Source of the DNA: an uncultured Opitutia bacterium
GTDB taxonomy: Bacteria; Verrucomicrobiota; Verrucomicrobiia; Opitutales; Opitutaceae
Direction of reading: 5' to 3'
DNA: 50,197 bases
Assembly (NCBI GenBank): GCA_903839035.1
Contig: CAIMAQ010000030.1
Span: forward strand, 1 to 50,197
This document shows, one piece after another, positions 8,850 through 16,890 of this stretch. Position 1 is the stretch's first letter. The number at the start of each line of letters is the position of its first letter. The notes beneath the pieces were generated by a model. That model made no database searches. It worked only from the letters and a program-made list of their open reading frames with translations, and had not been told where the DNA came from. The translations under genes were made by a program, and so were the position numbers.

Positions 8850-9659
8850 ATGAAATCCAAGCCCGCCCTCATCTGGGTCATTTGTCTAGGGCTGGGGTTT
8901 GCCGGCGGGTGGCTCAGCCGCGGCACGTCGTTTGCACCGGCCCCAAGTTCGCCGAGGCTAGCAGAGTCCAAACGCGTGGTCGCAAAGCCTGGGGCCATCA
9001 TGATCTCGCCTCCCTCCGGACCAGCCAGAAATATCCGGGAGCCCGTCGATTCGGCCTCAGCCCAGCGGTCGCAGGTGGTCTCAGAATTGAACACGTTGGC
9101 CGGCGAAAGAAAGCGCGGGTTGTACATTGCGATCCCGGTCTTTGGGGCCGACGGCTTGGAACCGACGTTTGCGAAGGTATATGGCCTTTCGCCGGAGGAA
9201 ATCTCCGTCCTCAACGAGGCCATCAAGGTCACCAAGGGGAAATTCACCGCGCTCGCGATCCAAACCGCCAAGGCTGAGCTCAGCGCCGACGGCTCCCACC
9301 TCGTGGTGGAGGTGCCGTCCGTGACAGATCAAGGCGGTGGTATTTACGACCAATTGTTACAGTCATTCGAGGGGGTGCTGGGACCGGATCGTTTCCAGAG
9401 TTTTAACGCCCTCTCGGGCGCGATTTTTGACACGGGTTTCGGTTCCTTTGGCATATGGAACACCCGCTATGAAGTCTCCGTGGCGACGCCGAAGACTGCG
9501 ACCCATGCTGCGACCTATCGAATCACCATGAACTCGACCGGTCCCAACGGGTCATCCAACGGGAATTTCACGCTCCATCAGAATGGCCTCTCGACCCAAT
9601 ATCCAGTACTGAGCCATTTTATTTCGGCCGGATTTGAACCCAAGCCGGGCCGGAAGTAG
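8850..9659 (+). CDS. Hypothetical protein with N-terminal membrane anchor
   Basis: The 269-residue product has one hydrophobic segment (about residues 6-22, ALIWVICLGLGFAGGWL) that can be a signal anchor, followed by a Ser/Pro-rich stretch and a mixed alpha/beta domain. I see no known motif. The codon use looks less GC-biased than its neighbours in places (for example around 9330-9480), which could mean recent acquisition or weak expression. It follows the lipoprotein gene by 27 bp and precedes the ABC-F gene by 88 bp. Confidence 0.65.
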   Translation: MKSKPALIWVICLGLGFAGGWLSRGTSFAPAPSSPRLAESKRVVAKPGAIMISPPSGPARNIREPVDSASAQRSQVVSELNTLAGERKRGLYIAIPVFGADGLEPTFAKVYGLSPEEISVLNEAIKVTKGKFTALAIQTAKAELSADGSHLVVEVPSVTDQGGGIYDQLLQSFEGVLGPDRFQSFNALSGAIFDTGFGSFGIWNTRYEVSVATPKTATHAATYRITMNSTGPNGSSNGNFTLHQNGLSTQYPVLSHFISAGFEPKPGRK

Positions 9660-9747
9660 CGCATCCGGCCCCAGTGGGCGGATGCCGCACAATCCCCAAC
9701 CCGCGCATTGACGCCGGGCCCGGCATCCCGTGTGCTGACCGGTTCCG

Positions 9748-11619
9748 ATGCTTACCATCGCCGATGTTTCCAAGTCCTATGGCACGCGTGAACTCTTTCA
9801 CGACGTGTCGCTCTTCGTCGCGCGCACCGACCGCTACGGCCTCGTCGGCCCCAATGGCGCGGGCAAATCCACCCTGTTCAACCTGATCCTCGGCGAGGAG
9901 GCCCAGGACACCGGCACCATCGAGTGGGAACGCGGCGCCGACTTCGGCTTCCTGCCCCAGGAAAGCGCCCCCGTCGGCGACGAAACCATCCTCCAGATCG
10001 CGACCAGCGGCAAAAAGCTCGTCCCGGAGAACGACGACGACTGGGACATCGACTGGACCCTCGAGCCGCGCGCGAAAAAGATCCTTTCCGGCCTTGGCTT
10101 CAAGGAGGGTGACGCCGACAAGCTCGCCAAGACGTTCTCCGGCGGCTGGGTCATGCGCGCCCATCTCGCCCGCCTGCTCGTCGCCGAGCCCGCCCTGCTC
10201 ATCCTCGACGAGCCGACCAATCACCTCGATCTCGAGGCTCTGCTCTGGTTCCAGGACTACCTGACGCGCTACCCGGGCGGCCTGCTGGTCGTCTCCCACG
10301 ACCGCGCCTTCCTCAACATCCTCTGCACCGGCATCCTCGAGCTGCGTGGCGGCACGCTCAACCGCTACACCGGCAACTACGACGACTACCTCGCCGAGCG
10401 CGTCGCCCGCAAGGAGCAGCAGGCTTCCATCTTCAAGAACCAGCAGCGCGAGATCGCCCACCTCCAGAAGTTCGTCGACCGCTTCGGCGCCAAGGCCTCG
10501 ATGGCCTCCCGCGCCAAATCCAAGGAAAAACAGATCGAGCGTCTCCAGGACGTCGCCGTCGAGGAGCCGATGGAGGACCTCAAGAAAGTGCATTTCCGCT
10601 TTCCGCCGTCACCCCGCTCCGGCCTGAAGGTCATCTCCCTCAAGAAGGTCCAGCAGGCGTACGGCGACCACATCGTCTACCGCGACCTGAACTTCGAGGC
10701 CGAACGCGGCCAGCGCATCGTGCTCGTCGGCCCCAACGGCGCCGGCAAGTCCACCCTGCTCAAGATCCTCGGCGACGTCATCCCGATCCAGGGCGGCACG
10801 CGCGAGCTCGGCAGCAACGTCTTCCCGGGCTATTTCGCCCAGAACCGCGCCGACAACCTGAAGCTCAACCTCACCGTGATGGAGAACGTCATGGAGTTGC
10901 GCACGGCCGCGAACGACCTGACCGAGCAGCAGGCCCGCACCATCCTGGGCGCATTCCTCTTCCGGAAGGACGACGTCTTCAAGAAGGTCTCCGTGCTCTC
11001 CGGCGGAGAAAAGTCCCGCCTCGCGCTCGCGCGCCTGCTGGTGGACCCGCCGAATTTACTGCTGATGGACGAGCCCACGACCCACCTCGACATCGCCTCG
11101 ATCGACGCGCTGCTCTTCGCGCTCAAGCAGTACGAGGGCACGTTCATCTTCATCAGCCACGACGTGTATTTCATCCGCGAACTCGCGAAGACCGTGCTGC
11201 ATGTGCACTCGGGCCGACTGACGCCGTATTCCGGCGACTACGACTACTACCTCGAGAAATCGAAGGCCACGAACGCCCGCGAGGCGCTCACCGCCGGCTT
11301 CACCGACGCCCGCCCGAAGCAAAACGCTCCCGCCGCCAAGGCCGCCCCGGCCCCCGCCGCGCCGGCGAAGGCGCGTGCGGCCCAGGGCGACATCAAGAAG
11401 ATGCACACCGAGGTGCACCGCCTGGAGGAGGAAGTCTCCAAGCTCGAGACCAAGCAAAACGAGCTGGCCGCCGCCCTCGAGGCGCCCGAGACCTACGCCG
11501 ACAAGGGCAAGTTCCACCATCTCAACCTCGAGCTCAGCACCCTCGTCGACCAGCTCGCCTCCGCCACCGCCGCGTGGGAAAAAGCCGCGTCGAAGCTGGC
11601 GGAGATGGAGCAAGCCTAA
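9748..11619 (+). CDS. ABC-F family ATPase (ribosome-associated type)
   Basis: The 623-residue protein has two ABC ATPase domains and no membrane segments. The first Walker A is GPNGAGKST at residues 34-42, with a variant signature (TFSGGW) and DEPTNHLD; the second Walker A lies near residues 327-335, followed by VLSGGEKS and DEPTTHLD. Between them is the linker typical of ABC-F proteins. After an Ala/Pro-rich stretch (about 511-550), the last 70 residues form a coiled coil as in Uup-type members. ABC-F proteins act on the ribosome in translation or antibiotic protection. Closest to Uup/YheS by layout; no specific role can be assigned. It converges with the thymidine phosphorylase gene, with repeat elements in between. 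Confidence 0.92.
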   Translation: MLTIADVSKSYGTRELFHDVSLFVARTDRYGLVGPNGAGKSTLFNLILGEEAQDTGTIEWERGADFGFLPQESAPVGDETILQIATSGKKLVPENDDDWDIDWTLEPRAKKILSGLGFKEGDADKLAKTFSGGWVMRAHLARLLVAEPALLILDEPTNHLDLEALLWFQDYLTRYPGGLLVVSHDRAFLNILCTGILELRGGTLNRYTGNYDDYLAERVARKEQQASIFKNQQREIAHLQKFVDRFGAKASMASRAKSKEKQIERLQDVAVEEPMEDLKKVHFRFPPSPRSGLKVISLKKVQQAYGDHIVYRDLNFEAERGQRIVLVGPNGAGKSTLLKILGDVIPIQGGTRELGSNVFPGYFAQNRADNLKLNLTVMENVMELRTAANDLTEQQARTILGAFLFRKDDVFKKVSVLSGGEKSRLALARLLVDPPNLLLMDEPTTHLDIASIDALLFALKQYEGTFIFISHDVYFIRELAKTVLHVHSGRLTPYSGDYDYYLEKSKATNAREALTAGFTDARPKQNAPAAKAAPAPAAPAKARAAQGDIKKMHTEVHRLEEEVSKLETKQNELAAALEAPETYADKGKFHHLNLELSTLVDQLASATAAWEKAASKLAEMEQA

Positions 11620-11631
11620 GCGTCCGAATGC

Positions 11632-11655
11632 AGGGCGGGGTCGCCGGCCCCGCCT
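11632..11655. repeat. GGGCGGGTC-type palindrome, copy between convergent genes
   Basis: AGGGCGGGG at 11632-11640 pairs with CCCCGCCT at 11648-11655 around a 7-nt loop. It follows the ABC-F stop by 12 bp and could act as part of a terminator. Same type as 6097 and 45469. Confidence 0.6.
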
Positions 11656-11656
11656 A

Positions 11657-11752
11657 GGGTGGAACGCGTTGCCCCTAACGCGTTTAGTTTTGGGCGGACG
11701 TTGGGCCCGAGGCGGAACCAAACAAAACGTTGGGGACAGCGCGTTCCATCCC
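11657..11752. repeat. Inverted-repeat element with 24-bp arms (family E)
   Basis: The left arm (11657-11680, beginning GGGTGGAACGCG) and right arm (11728-11752, ending CGCGTTCCATCCC) pair over about 24 bp with four mismatches, enclosing about 47 bp. It lies between two convergent genes and directly after a GGGCGGGTC palindrome. No second copy was seen in the window. Confidence 0.7.
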
Positions 11753-11765
11753 GGAAATTCCGTAC

Positions 11766-11792
11766 TTCCGCCCCTCCGCGTTTCCGCGATTA
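11766..11792. repeat. One arm of a family A palindrome
   Basis: The sequence CTCCGCGTTTCCGCGAT (11774-11790) with its pyrimidine-rich flank matches the right arm of the family A elements at 8224 and 43678. No left arm is seen; in its place lies the family E element, suggesting insertion of one element beside or into another. Confidence 0.65.
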
Positions 11793-11804
11793 AGGATTGG
11801 CGCC

Positions 11805-13121
11805 CTACTCAATGATCTCGTCGATCAACTTGACCGGCTTGACCGGTTTCGTCCCCAGGGTGATGGCCTTCTCGAGCAGGGCCTTCGCCGCGGTGAGGGT
11901 CGCCTCGTCGTTCGCGTGAATCACGCACAGCGGCGCCCCGGCCGCGACCGGCTCCCCGACTTTCACGAGGTCGCTCACGCCGACCGCCGGGTTGACCTTG
12001 TCCTCGGCCTTCGCCCGGCCCGCCCCGAGCCGCAACGCGGCCAGCGCCACGTCCATGGCATCGACATCCTGCACAAAGCCCGCGTGCGCCGCCACCAGCG
12101 GCACCTTCAGTTTCGCCTGCGGCAGGCGGCCCGGCTCCTCCACCACGCGGGCGTCGCCGCCCTGCGCCTCGATCATCTCGGTGAATTTTTTCAACGCCGT
12201 GCCGTCCAGGATCGTGGATTCAAGCTGCGCCCGGGCCTCCGCCGGCGTCCGCGCGGTGTTCGTGAGCAACAGCATCTGTTCGCCCAACGCATAGGTCACC
12301 GCCATCGTGTCGGCCGGCCCCTCGCCGCGCAGGCATGCGATGGACTCGGCGACTTCCAGGGCATTGCCGACGCTACGGCCCAGCGGCTCCTCCATCGCGG
12401 TGAGCACGGCACGCGTCGGTTTGCCCAGGGCCTTTGCCACCGCGACCAGCGCCTGGGCCAGTTCCCGGGCCTTCAGCTTGTCCGGCATGAAGGCGCCGCG
12501 GCCGAACTTCACGTCGAGCACGAGCACATCAATGCCCTCCGCGAGTTTCTTGGCCAGAATGCTGCCGCAGATGAGCGGGATGCTCTCCACCGTGCCGGTG
12601 ACGTCGCGCAGCGCGTAAATTTTCTTGTCGGCCGGCGCCAGCTCGGCGGTCTGGCCGATGAGGCAGAGCCCGATCCGCTTCAGTTGCGCCCGGTAATCAT
12701 CCAGCGAGAGGTTCACCCGGAAGCCGGCGATGGATTCGAGCTTGTCGAGTGTGCCGCCCGTGTGGCCCAGCCCGCGGCCGGAGATCATCGGCACGGTCAC
12801 GCCGCAGGCCGCGACCATCGGGGCCAGGTGCAGTGAAACCTTGTCCCCCACACCACCCGTCGAGTGCTTGTCCGCCTTCGGTTGCCGGATGGAGCTGAGG
12901 TCGGCCACCCGGCCGGAGTGCATCATAGCCTGGGTGTAGTCCACGGTCTCCGCCGCCGTCATGCCACGCAGGAAGATCGCCATCAGCATCGCGCTCAGCT
13001 GGTAGTCCGCCCAGGACCCGTCGGTCGCCCCGCGGACAAAGGCCAGGATCTCCTCCCGGGTCAGCGTCTCACCATCGCGCTTTTGGGCAATAATGTGCTG
13101 GGGAAAAAGCGACGGACTCAT
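11805..13121 (-). CDS. deoA: Thymidine phosphorylase
   Basis: The 438-residue protein carries the pyrimidine-nucleoside phosphorylase signature (KHSTGGVGDKVSL near residue 84) and the MISGRGLGHTGGTLDKLESI segment, and has the family's normal length. It should split thymidine or deoxyuridine with phosphate to give the base and 2-deoxyribose 1-phosphate in the cytoplasm. Together with the deoxyribose-phosphate aldolase at 21984 this gives two steps of deoxynucleoside catabolism, although the genes are 9 kb apart and no phosphopentomutase is seen here. A broader pyrimidine-nucleoside phosphorylase (pdp type) is possible. The start ATG at 13121 gives MSPSLFPQHIIAQKRDG, the natural N-terminus. Confidence 0.9.
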   Translation of the reverse strand: MSPSLFPQHIIAQKRDGETLTREEILAFVRGATDGSWADYQLSAMLMAIFLRGMTAAETVDYTQAMMHSGRVADLSSIRQPKADKHSTGGVGDKVSLHLAPMVAACGVTVPMISGRGLGHTGGTLDKLESIAGFRVNLSLDDYRAQLKRIGLCLIGQTAELAPADKKIYALRDVTGTVESIPLICGSILAKKLAEGIDVLVLDVKFGRGAFMPDKLKARELAQALVAVAKALGKPTRAVLTAMEEPLGRSVGNALEVAESIACLRGEGPADTMAVTYALGEQMLLLTNTARTPAEARAQLESTILDGTALKKFTEMIEAQGGDARVVEEPGRLPQAKLKVPLVAAHAGFVQDVDAMDVALAALRLGAGRAKAEDKVNPAVGVSDLVKVGEPVAAGAPLCVIHANDEATLTAAKALLEKAITLGTKPVKPVKLIDEIIE

Positions 13122-13194
13122 GGCAGCGGACGCCTTTGAATAGCAGCCCGGCGGCCATGCCGATGAAAAACTTCCAGACCGAATCGGTCGGCAT

Positions 13195-13258
13195 TCGTGG
13201 GGCGGGGTTTATCCCCGCCATCGGATTGATCGCGTCGGGCGTAAAGCCCGACCCACGG
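13195..13258. repeat. Compound palindromic structure (two GC hairpins within an outer stem)
   Basis: Two adjacent hairpins, GGCGGGG/CCCCGCC at 13201-13219 and GTCGGGC/GCCCGAC at 13234-13252 with a GTAAA loop, are enclosed by a short CGTGGG/CCCACG outer stem. The region lies between the start of deoA and the stop of the upstream coiled-coil gene, so in the minus-strand transcript it would fold before deoA. It may be a REP-like pair or a regulatory leader; no riboswitch class is recognised. Confidence 0.5.
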
Positions 13259-13267
13259 GTGCCCGGC

Positions 13268-13897
13268 TTACTCCGACGCCGCGGTTTTCCCGCCGAAGAC
13301 GGACTTCGCGAGGGTGAAGGGCGACTGGGTGAAGCGCAGGATGGCCGACGGCTGCTTGACGTTTTCCGCGAGCTGGGCGGCCGTGGCGGAGGCGAGGATG
13401 GACTCGCGCTGGGCTAGGCTGGCCTCCCGGGCCGTCAGCGCCGCCTCATGGCGCTTCAGCAGCGCGGCGGTTTCCTTGAGATTGAGCCGGTCGTCGCGCA
13501 CGTGCGCCTGCTCCGCCTCGAGCAGCTCGCGGGCGCGGTGGAGTTTTTCCCAGCCGGCCTGCAACGCGGCGTCGCCCTCGAAGGGCGAGACGCTCGGGCC
13601 GCGGCCCAGCGCCACGGGGGCGATGTACTGCGGGGTCGGCGGCTGTTGCAGCGTGGTTTCCAGCTGTGCCTGCCACTGGCGGAGACGGGTCTCGTAATCG
13701 CGGAGGTTGGCCTCGCGGTCGCGCAGGGCCTCGTGGTCCTGGTCGAGATTGTGGCGCTCCATCATGGCCTGCCCGGCGATGGCGCTCTCGGCGCGGTCAC
13801 TGGCGAACAACGACAGTTTGATTTCCGGCTTGGGCGCGGGAAAAACGATGATCGGATTGGTGTTGGGCGTGGGCATGATTGGCGACGCGCCCACCAT
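13268..13897 (-). CDS. Hypothetical coiled-coil protein
   Basis: The 209-residue product is mostly charged and helical from about residue 45 to 190, with many Glu, Arg, Ala and Leu in heptad-like spacing (RDREANLRDYETRLRQWQAQ is a sample), so a coiled coil is likely. The N-terminus is Pro-rich and has no signal peptide. An alternative start at 13876 (MPTPNTNP) is equally reasonable. No family is recognised. It precedes deoA on the same strand by about 145 bp holding a palindromic structure, and follows the ABC exporter genes on the same strand by about 130 bp. Confidence 0.7.
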   Translation of the reverse strand: MVGASPIMPTPNTNPIIVFPAPKPEIKLSLFASDRAESAIAGQAMMERHNLDQDHEALRDREANLRDYETRLRQWQAQLETTLQQPPTPQYIAPVALGRGPSVSPFEGDAALQAGWEKLHRARELLEAEQAHVRDDRLNLKETAALLKRHEAALTAREASLAQRESILASATAAQLAENVKQPSAILRFTQSPFTLAKSVFGGKTAASE

Positions 13898-14026
13898 AAA
13901 CTATCCCGGGCCAAAAAGGCCATAGCTGCAGCCGGCTTTTACCGATGTTTACCCCGGCCACCGGGGGTTTCACACAAAATTTACCAGCCGCGCTGCCGCG
14001 GCGGGTAGATTTTTTTCGTCGCACCC

Positions 14027-15265
14027 TCAGGCGCGGAATATCACGTCCTCACGGTTGAACATTTTCACCGCCAGCATGAGCGCGAACGCGGCGTAAACGC
14101 AGGACGAGCCGAAGATGAGCGCGATGTAATTCCAGTGCCAGATGCCGGACAGCATCTCCTTGCACACGAGCGAGAGGTTCAGGATCGGCACGAGGGCAAG
14201 GCGCGCGTTGAGATCGATGCCCGGCAGCATGCCGACGACCGCCGGCATGATGATGAGGAAGACCATCGGTGCGACGTAGCTCTGCGCCTCCTTGTAGCTC
14301 TTGGCGAAGAGTGCGACGGTGAAGATTACCGCCGAGAACAGCACCGCCACGGGCAGCACCATCCCCACCACGCCCAGCAGGCCCACCGGATCGATCATCG
14401 GCATGGCCGTGCCCGCGGCTTTCGCCTGCGTGGCGGCGGCCGCCAGTTTGGCCCCGCCCCCGCCGCCCAACATCATGCCGGCGGCCATCGCGCTCAGGCC
14501 CATCGACGTGAGCGAGAGCAGCATCGCCGACAGCGAGCCGGTGAGCACCATGAGGAACTTGCCTAGCACGAGGTCCACGCGCGCGACCGGACTGCACAGA
14601 AGCGTTTCCATCGTGCCCCGCTCCTTCTCGCCGGCGGTCAGATCCATCGCCGGGTACATTGCGCCCGTGAAGCAGAGAATGATGATGATGTAGGGCACGA
14701 TGCCGCCGAGCAGGTTGCCACCCACCTTCTCGGGCGCCGCCACGTTCTCGCGGCGCAGGTCAAAGGGTTTCACCAGCGTCGCCGGCAGCGCGCGCTCGGC
14801 CAGCCGCGCCGTGACCGTCTGGTCGCGCAGGTCGCGGAAAAACTTCTCCAGCTCGGACACGGCGAAGCCGGACTTCAGTTCGCCGTCGTAGTTGTAGATG
14901 ACCACGGAATCGGCGGCCCCCGCCTTGAGCCCGGCCTCAAACCCGGCCGGGATCAGCACGGCCGCGCGGACTTTCTTGTCCGAAATCTGCTGTTTCCAGT
15001 CGGCCCCCGTCGGGACCACCTTGAGCTTCTTGTCCTGCCGGAGGGCGGCGGCCACACCGGGCGAGTCGTCCCCGCCCACGATCATGACCGCGGGGATTTC
15101 CTCCCGGGCCTTGTTGACGACCCCCGCGGCGATCTTGCCCACGCCAAAGGTCAGCGCCGGCATGACAAAGGTCGGGATGATGATCATCGACATCAGCGAG
15201 CGCCGGTCGCGCAGCGTGTCTTTGAGTTCCTTCAGGTAAACGGTGAAGATGTTGTGCAGGTTCAT
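14027..15265 (-). CDS. ABC-2 type transporter permease (NatB-like)
   Basis: The 412-residue protein has one N-terminal membrane segment (about residues 25-45), a large extracytoplasmic region (about 50-190), and about five membrane segments towards the C-terminus, the layout of NatB/YhaP-like exporters. The motif AGEKERGTMETLL after the second segment is the typical ABC-2 coupling helix. It is encoded 10 bp after the ATPase gene and should form its membrane partner. Export of sodium, drugs or lipids is possible; the substrate cannot be read from the sequence. Confidence 0.87.
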   Translation of the reverse strand: MNLHNIFTVYLKELKDTLRDRRSLMSMIIIPTFVMPALTFGVGKIAAGVVNKAREEIPAVMIVGGDDSPGVAAALRQDKKLKVVPTGADWKQQISDKKVRAAVLIPAGFEAGLKAGAADSVVIYNYDGELKSGFAVSELEKFFRDLRDQTVTARLAERALPATLVKPFDLRRENVAAPEKVGGNLLGGIVPYIIIILCFTGAMYPAMDLTAGEKERGTMETLLCSPVARVDLVLGKFLMVLTGSLSAMLLSLTSMGLSAMAAGMMLGGGGGAKLAAAATQAKAAGTAMPMIDPVGLLGVVGMVLPVAVLFSAVIFTVALFAKSYKEAQSYVAPMVFLIIMPAVVGMLPGIDLNARLALVPILNLSLVCKEMLSGIWHWNYIALIFGSSCVYAAFALMLAVKMFNREDVIFRA

Positions 15266-15275
15266 GGGTGGTTCC

Positions 15276-16037
15276 TCAGTTTTTCAGCGCCGCCACCAGG
15301 GCCGCTTCGCCGCCGACCGCCTTGACGAAGACTTCCTCCATGTCCTGTTCGCCGAATCGGGCGCGGAGTTCGGGCAGCGTACCCTCGGCCACCAGCCGGC
15401 CACCGTGGATGATGCCGACGGTGTCGCAGAGTTTCTCCACCTCGCTCATGATGTGGGTGGAGTAGATGACGGTCTTGCCGCGGTTGCGGCACTCGCGGAC
15501 AAAGCTGACGATCGCGCGCGCGGTCATGACATCGAGTCCGAGTGTCGGCTCGTCAAAGATCATCACCGCCGGGTCGTGGACCAGGGTGCGGGCGATGGAG
15601 GTCTTCTGCTTCATGCCGGTGGAAAACTTGTCACACCGCCGGTCGAGGAACTCGGCCATGTCGAGCTCCGCGGCGAGGTGCTGGATACGCGCCTTGATCG
15701 TGGGCTCCGTCATCCCGTTCAGGCGGCCGAAATAGGTGATCATCTCCCGGGCGGTCAGGCGGCCGTAGAGCGCGGTGCTCGCGGCAAGGAAGCCGACCTG
15801 CGCGCGAACCTTCTCCGGCTCGCGCTCCACGTCGTAGCCGGCGACGGTGGCGTGGCCGCTCGAGGGCTTGAGCAGCGTGGCCAGGAGCCGAAGCGTGGTG
15901 GTCTTGCCGGCGCCGTTGGCGCCGAGCAGGCCGTAGATCTGTCCGGGACGGCAGGTGAAGGACACGTCGTCGACGGCGGTTATCACGCCGCGTTTCTTAT
16001 CCTTGAACGTCTTGGTCAGGTGCTGGGCTTCGATCAT
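15276..16037 (-). CDS. ABC transporter ATP-binding protein (NatA-like)
   Basis: The 253-residue ATPase has Walker A GANGAGKTT (residues 39-47), the signature KFSTGMKQK, Walker B MIFDEPTLGLD and an H-loop STHIMSEVE, and should power the permease encoded downstream. The ATG at 16037 (MIEAQHLTKTF) is chosen over an upstream codon at 16097 that lies in a palindromic repeat. The LytTR regulator and LytS-like kinase lie upstream on the same strand, which may mean this exporter is regulated by them; this link is inferred from position only. Confidence 0.9.
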   Translation of the reverse strand: MIEAQHLTKTFKDKKRGVITAVDDVSFTCRPGQIYGLLGANGAGKTTTLRLLATLLKPSSGHATVAGYDVEREPEKVRAQVGFLAASTALYGRLTAREMITYFGRLNGMTEPTIKARIQHLAAELDMAEFLDRRCDKFSTGMKQKTSIARTLVHDPAVMIFDEPTLGLDVMTARAIVSFVRECRNRGKTVIYSTHIMSEVEKLCDTVGIIHGGRLVAEGTLPELRARFGEQDMEEVFVKAVGGEAALVAALKN

Positions 16038-16070
16038 GGATCGCGAGGGGCGGAGGTTGGAGAAAATTTG

Positions 16071-16163
16071 TTTTATCGCAGAAGCGCGAAAGAGCAAAAA
16101 TACAGGGAAACAGAGAGTGTGGTCCGGTTGGCGCTTCTGTTCTTTCGCGCTTCTGCGATAAAA
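16071..16163. repeat. Family A intergenic palindrome (full copy, perfect arms)
   Basis: The arms at 16071-16093 and 16141-16163 are perfect inverse copies over 23 bp; the left arm begins TTTTATCGCAGAAGCGCG. A 47-bp centre separates them. Arms are built of tandem 8-10-nt units (CGCAGAAG, CGCGAAAGA type). It sits between the LytTR regulator stop and the ABC ATPase start. Its strong hairpin with flanking A/T runs could end or stabilise the transcript. Confidence 0.92.
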
Positions 16164-16167
16164 AATT

Positions 16168-16890
16168 TTAAAGGCTCATCTTCTCTCTGAATTCCTGCGC
16201 CTGCCGGCGGCTCAATTCGACCTTGGCGGCGCCCTTCAGGTGCACGAGCAGGCCGCCGCTGAACCAGGGCTCGATCTTGTCGATCCAGGCGAGGTTGATG
16301 ATCTGGCGGCGGTTCGCGCGGAAGAAATACTTCGGGTCGAGCCGCTCCTCCATCGCGTTCAGCGAGCGGAAAAGCTGCGGCTGGGCCGCGTCGAAGTGCA
16401 CGCGGGTATAGTTGCCCTCGCTCTCCAGCAGGCGGATGGACCTTACCTCCACGAACCAGCAGCGGTCGCCCTCGCGGACGAAAACCTTGTCCTCGGCCGC
16501 GAGCTTTGCCTGGTGGGCGACGGGCGCGGTGGGCGTGCCGAGCTTTGTCCGCAGCTTTTCCAGCGCGGCGGCTAGCCGGGCGGGATCCACGGGCTTGAGC
16601 AGGTAGTCGAGCGCGTTCAGCTCGAAGGCCTTGACCGCAAACTCGTCGTAGGCGGTCGTGAAGATGACCTCGGGCGCCGGCGGCTCGAGCGACTCAAGCA
16701 GCTCCATGCCCGTCTCGCCGGGCATCTGCACGTCAAGGAAGATCAGGTCGGGCGAGAGCGCCGTGAGCTGTTCGCGGGCCTGCTTGGCGTTGGCTGCCTC
16801 GCCCACGATCTCAACGTCGGGAAAAGCCGCGAGCAGCCGGCGGAGCTCGTTGCGGGCGAGCCGTTCATCGTCGATCAGCAGGGCTTTCAT
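16168..16890 (-). CDS. LytTR-type response regulator
   Basis: The 240-residue protein has a receiver domain (residues 1-120, acidic DDE at the start, D53 as phospho-acceptor) and a LytTR DNA-binding domain (about 135-240, with the EGNYTRVHF and RRQIINLAWIDKIEP segments). It should bind direct-repeat promoters when phosphorylated. Its ATG overlaps the kinase stop by four bases, so the pair is translationally coupled and surely forms a two-component system of the AlgR/LytR class. Confidence 0.93.
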   Translation of the reverse strand: MKALLIDDERLARNELRRLLAAFPDVEIVGEAANAKQAREQLTALSPDLIFLDVQMPGETGMELLESLEPPAPEVIFTTAYDEFAVKAFELNALDYLLKPVDPARLAAALEKLRTKLGTPTAPVAHQAKLAAEDKVFVREGDRCWFVEVRSIRLLESEGNYTRVHFDAAQPQLFRSLNAMEERLDPKYFFRANRRQIINLAWIDKIEPWFSGGLLVHLKGAAKVELSRRQAQEFREKMSL

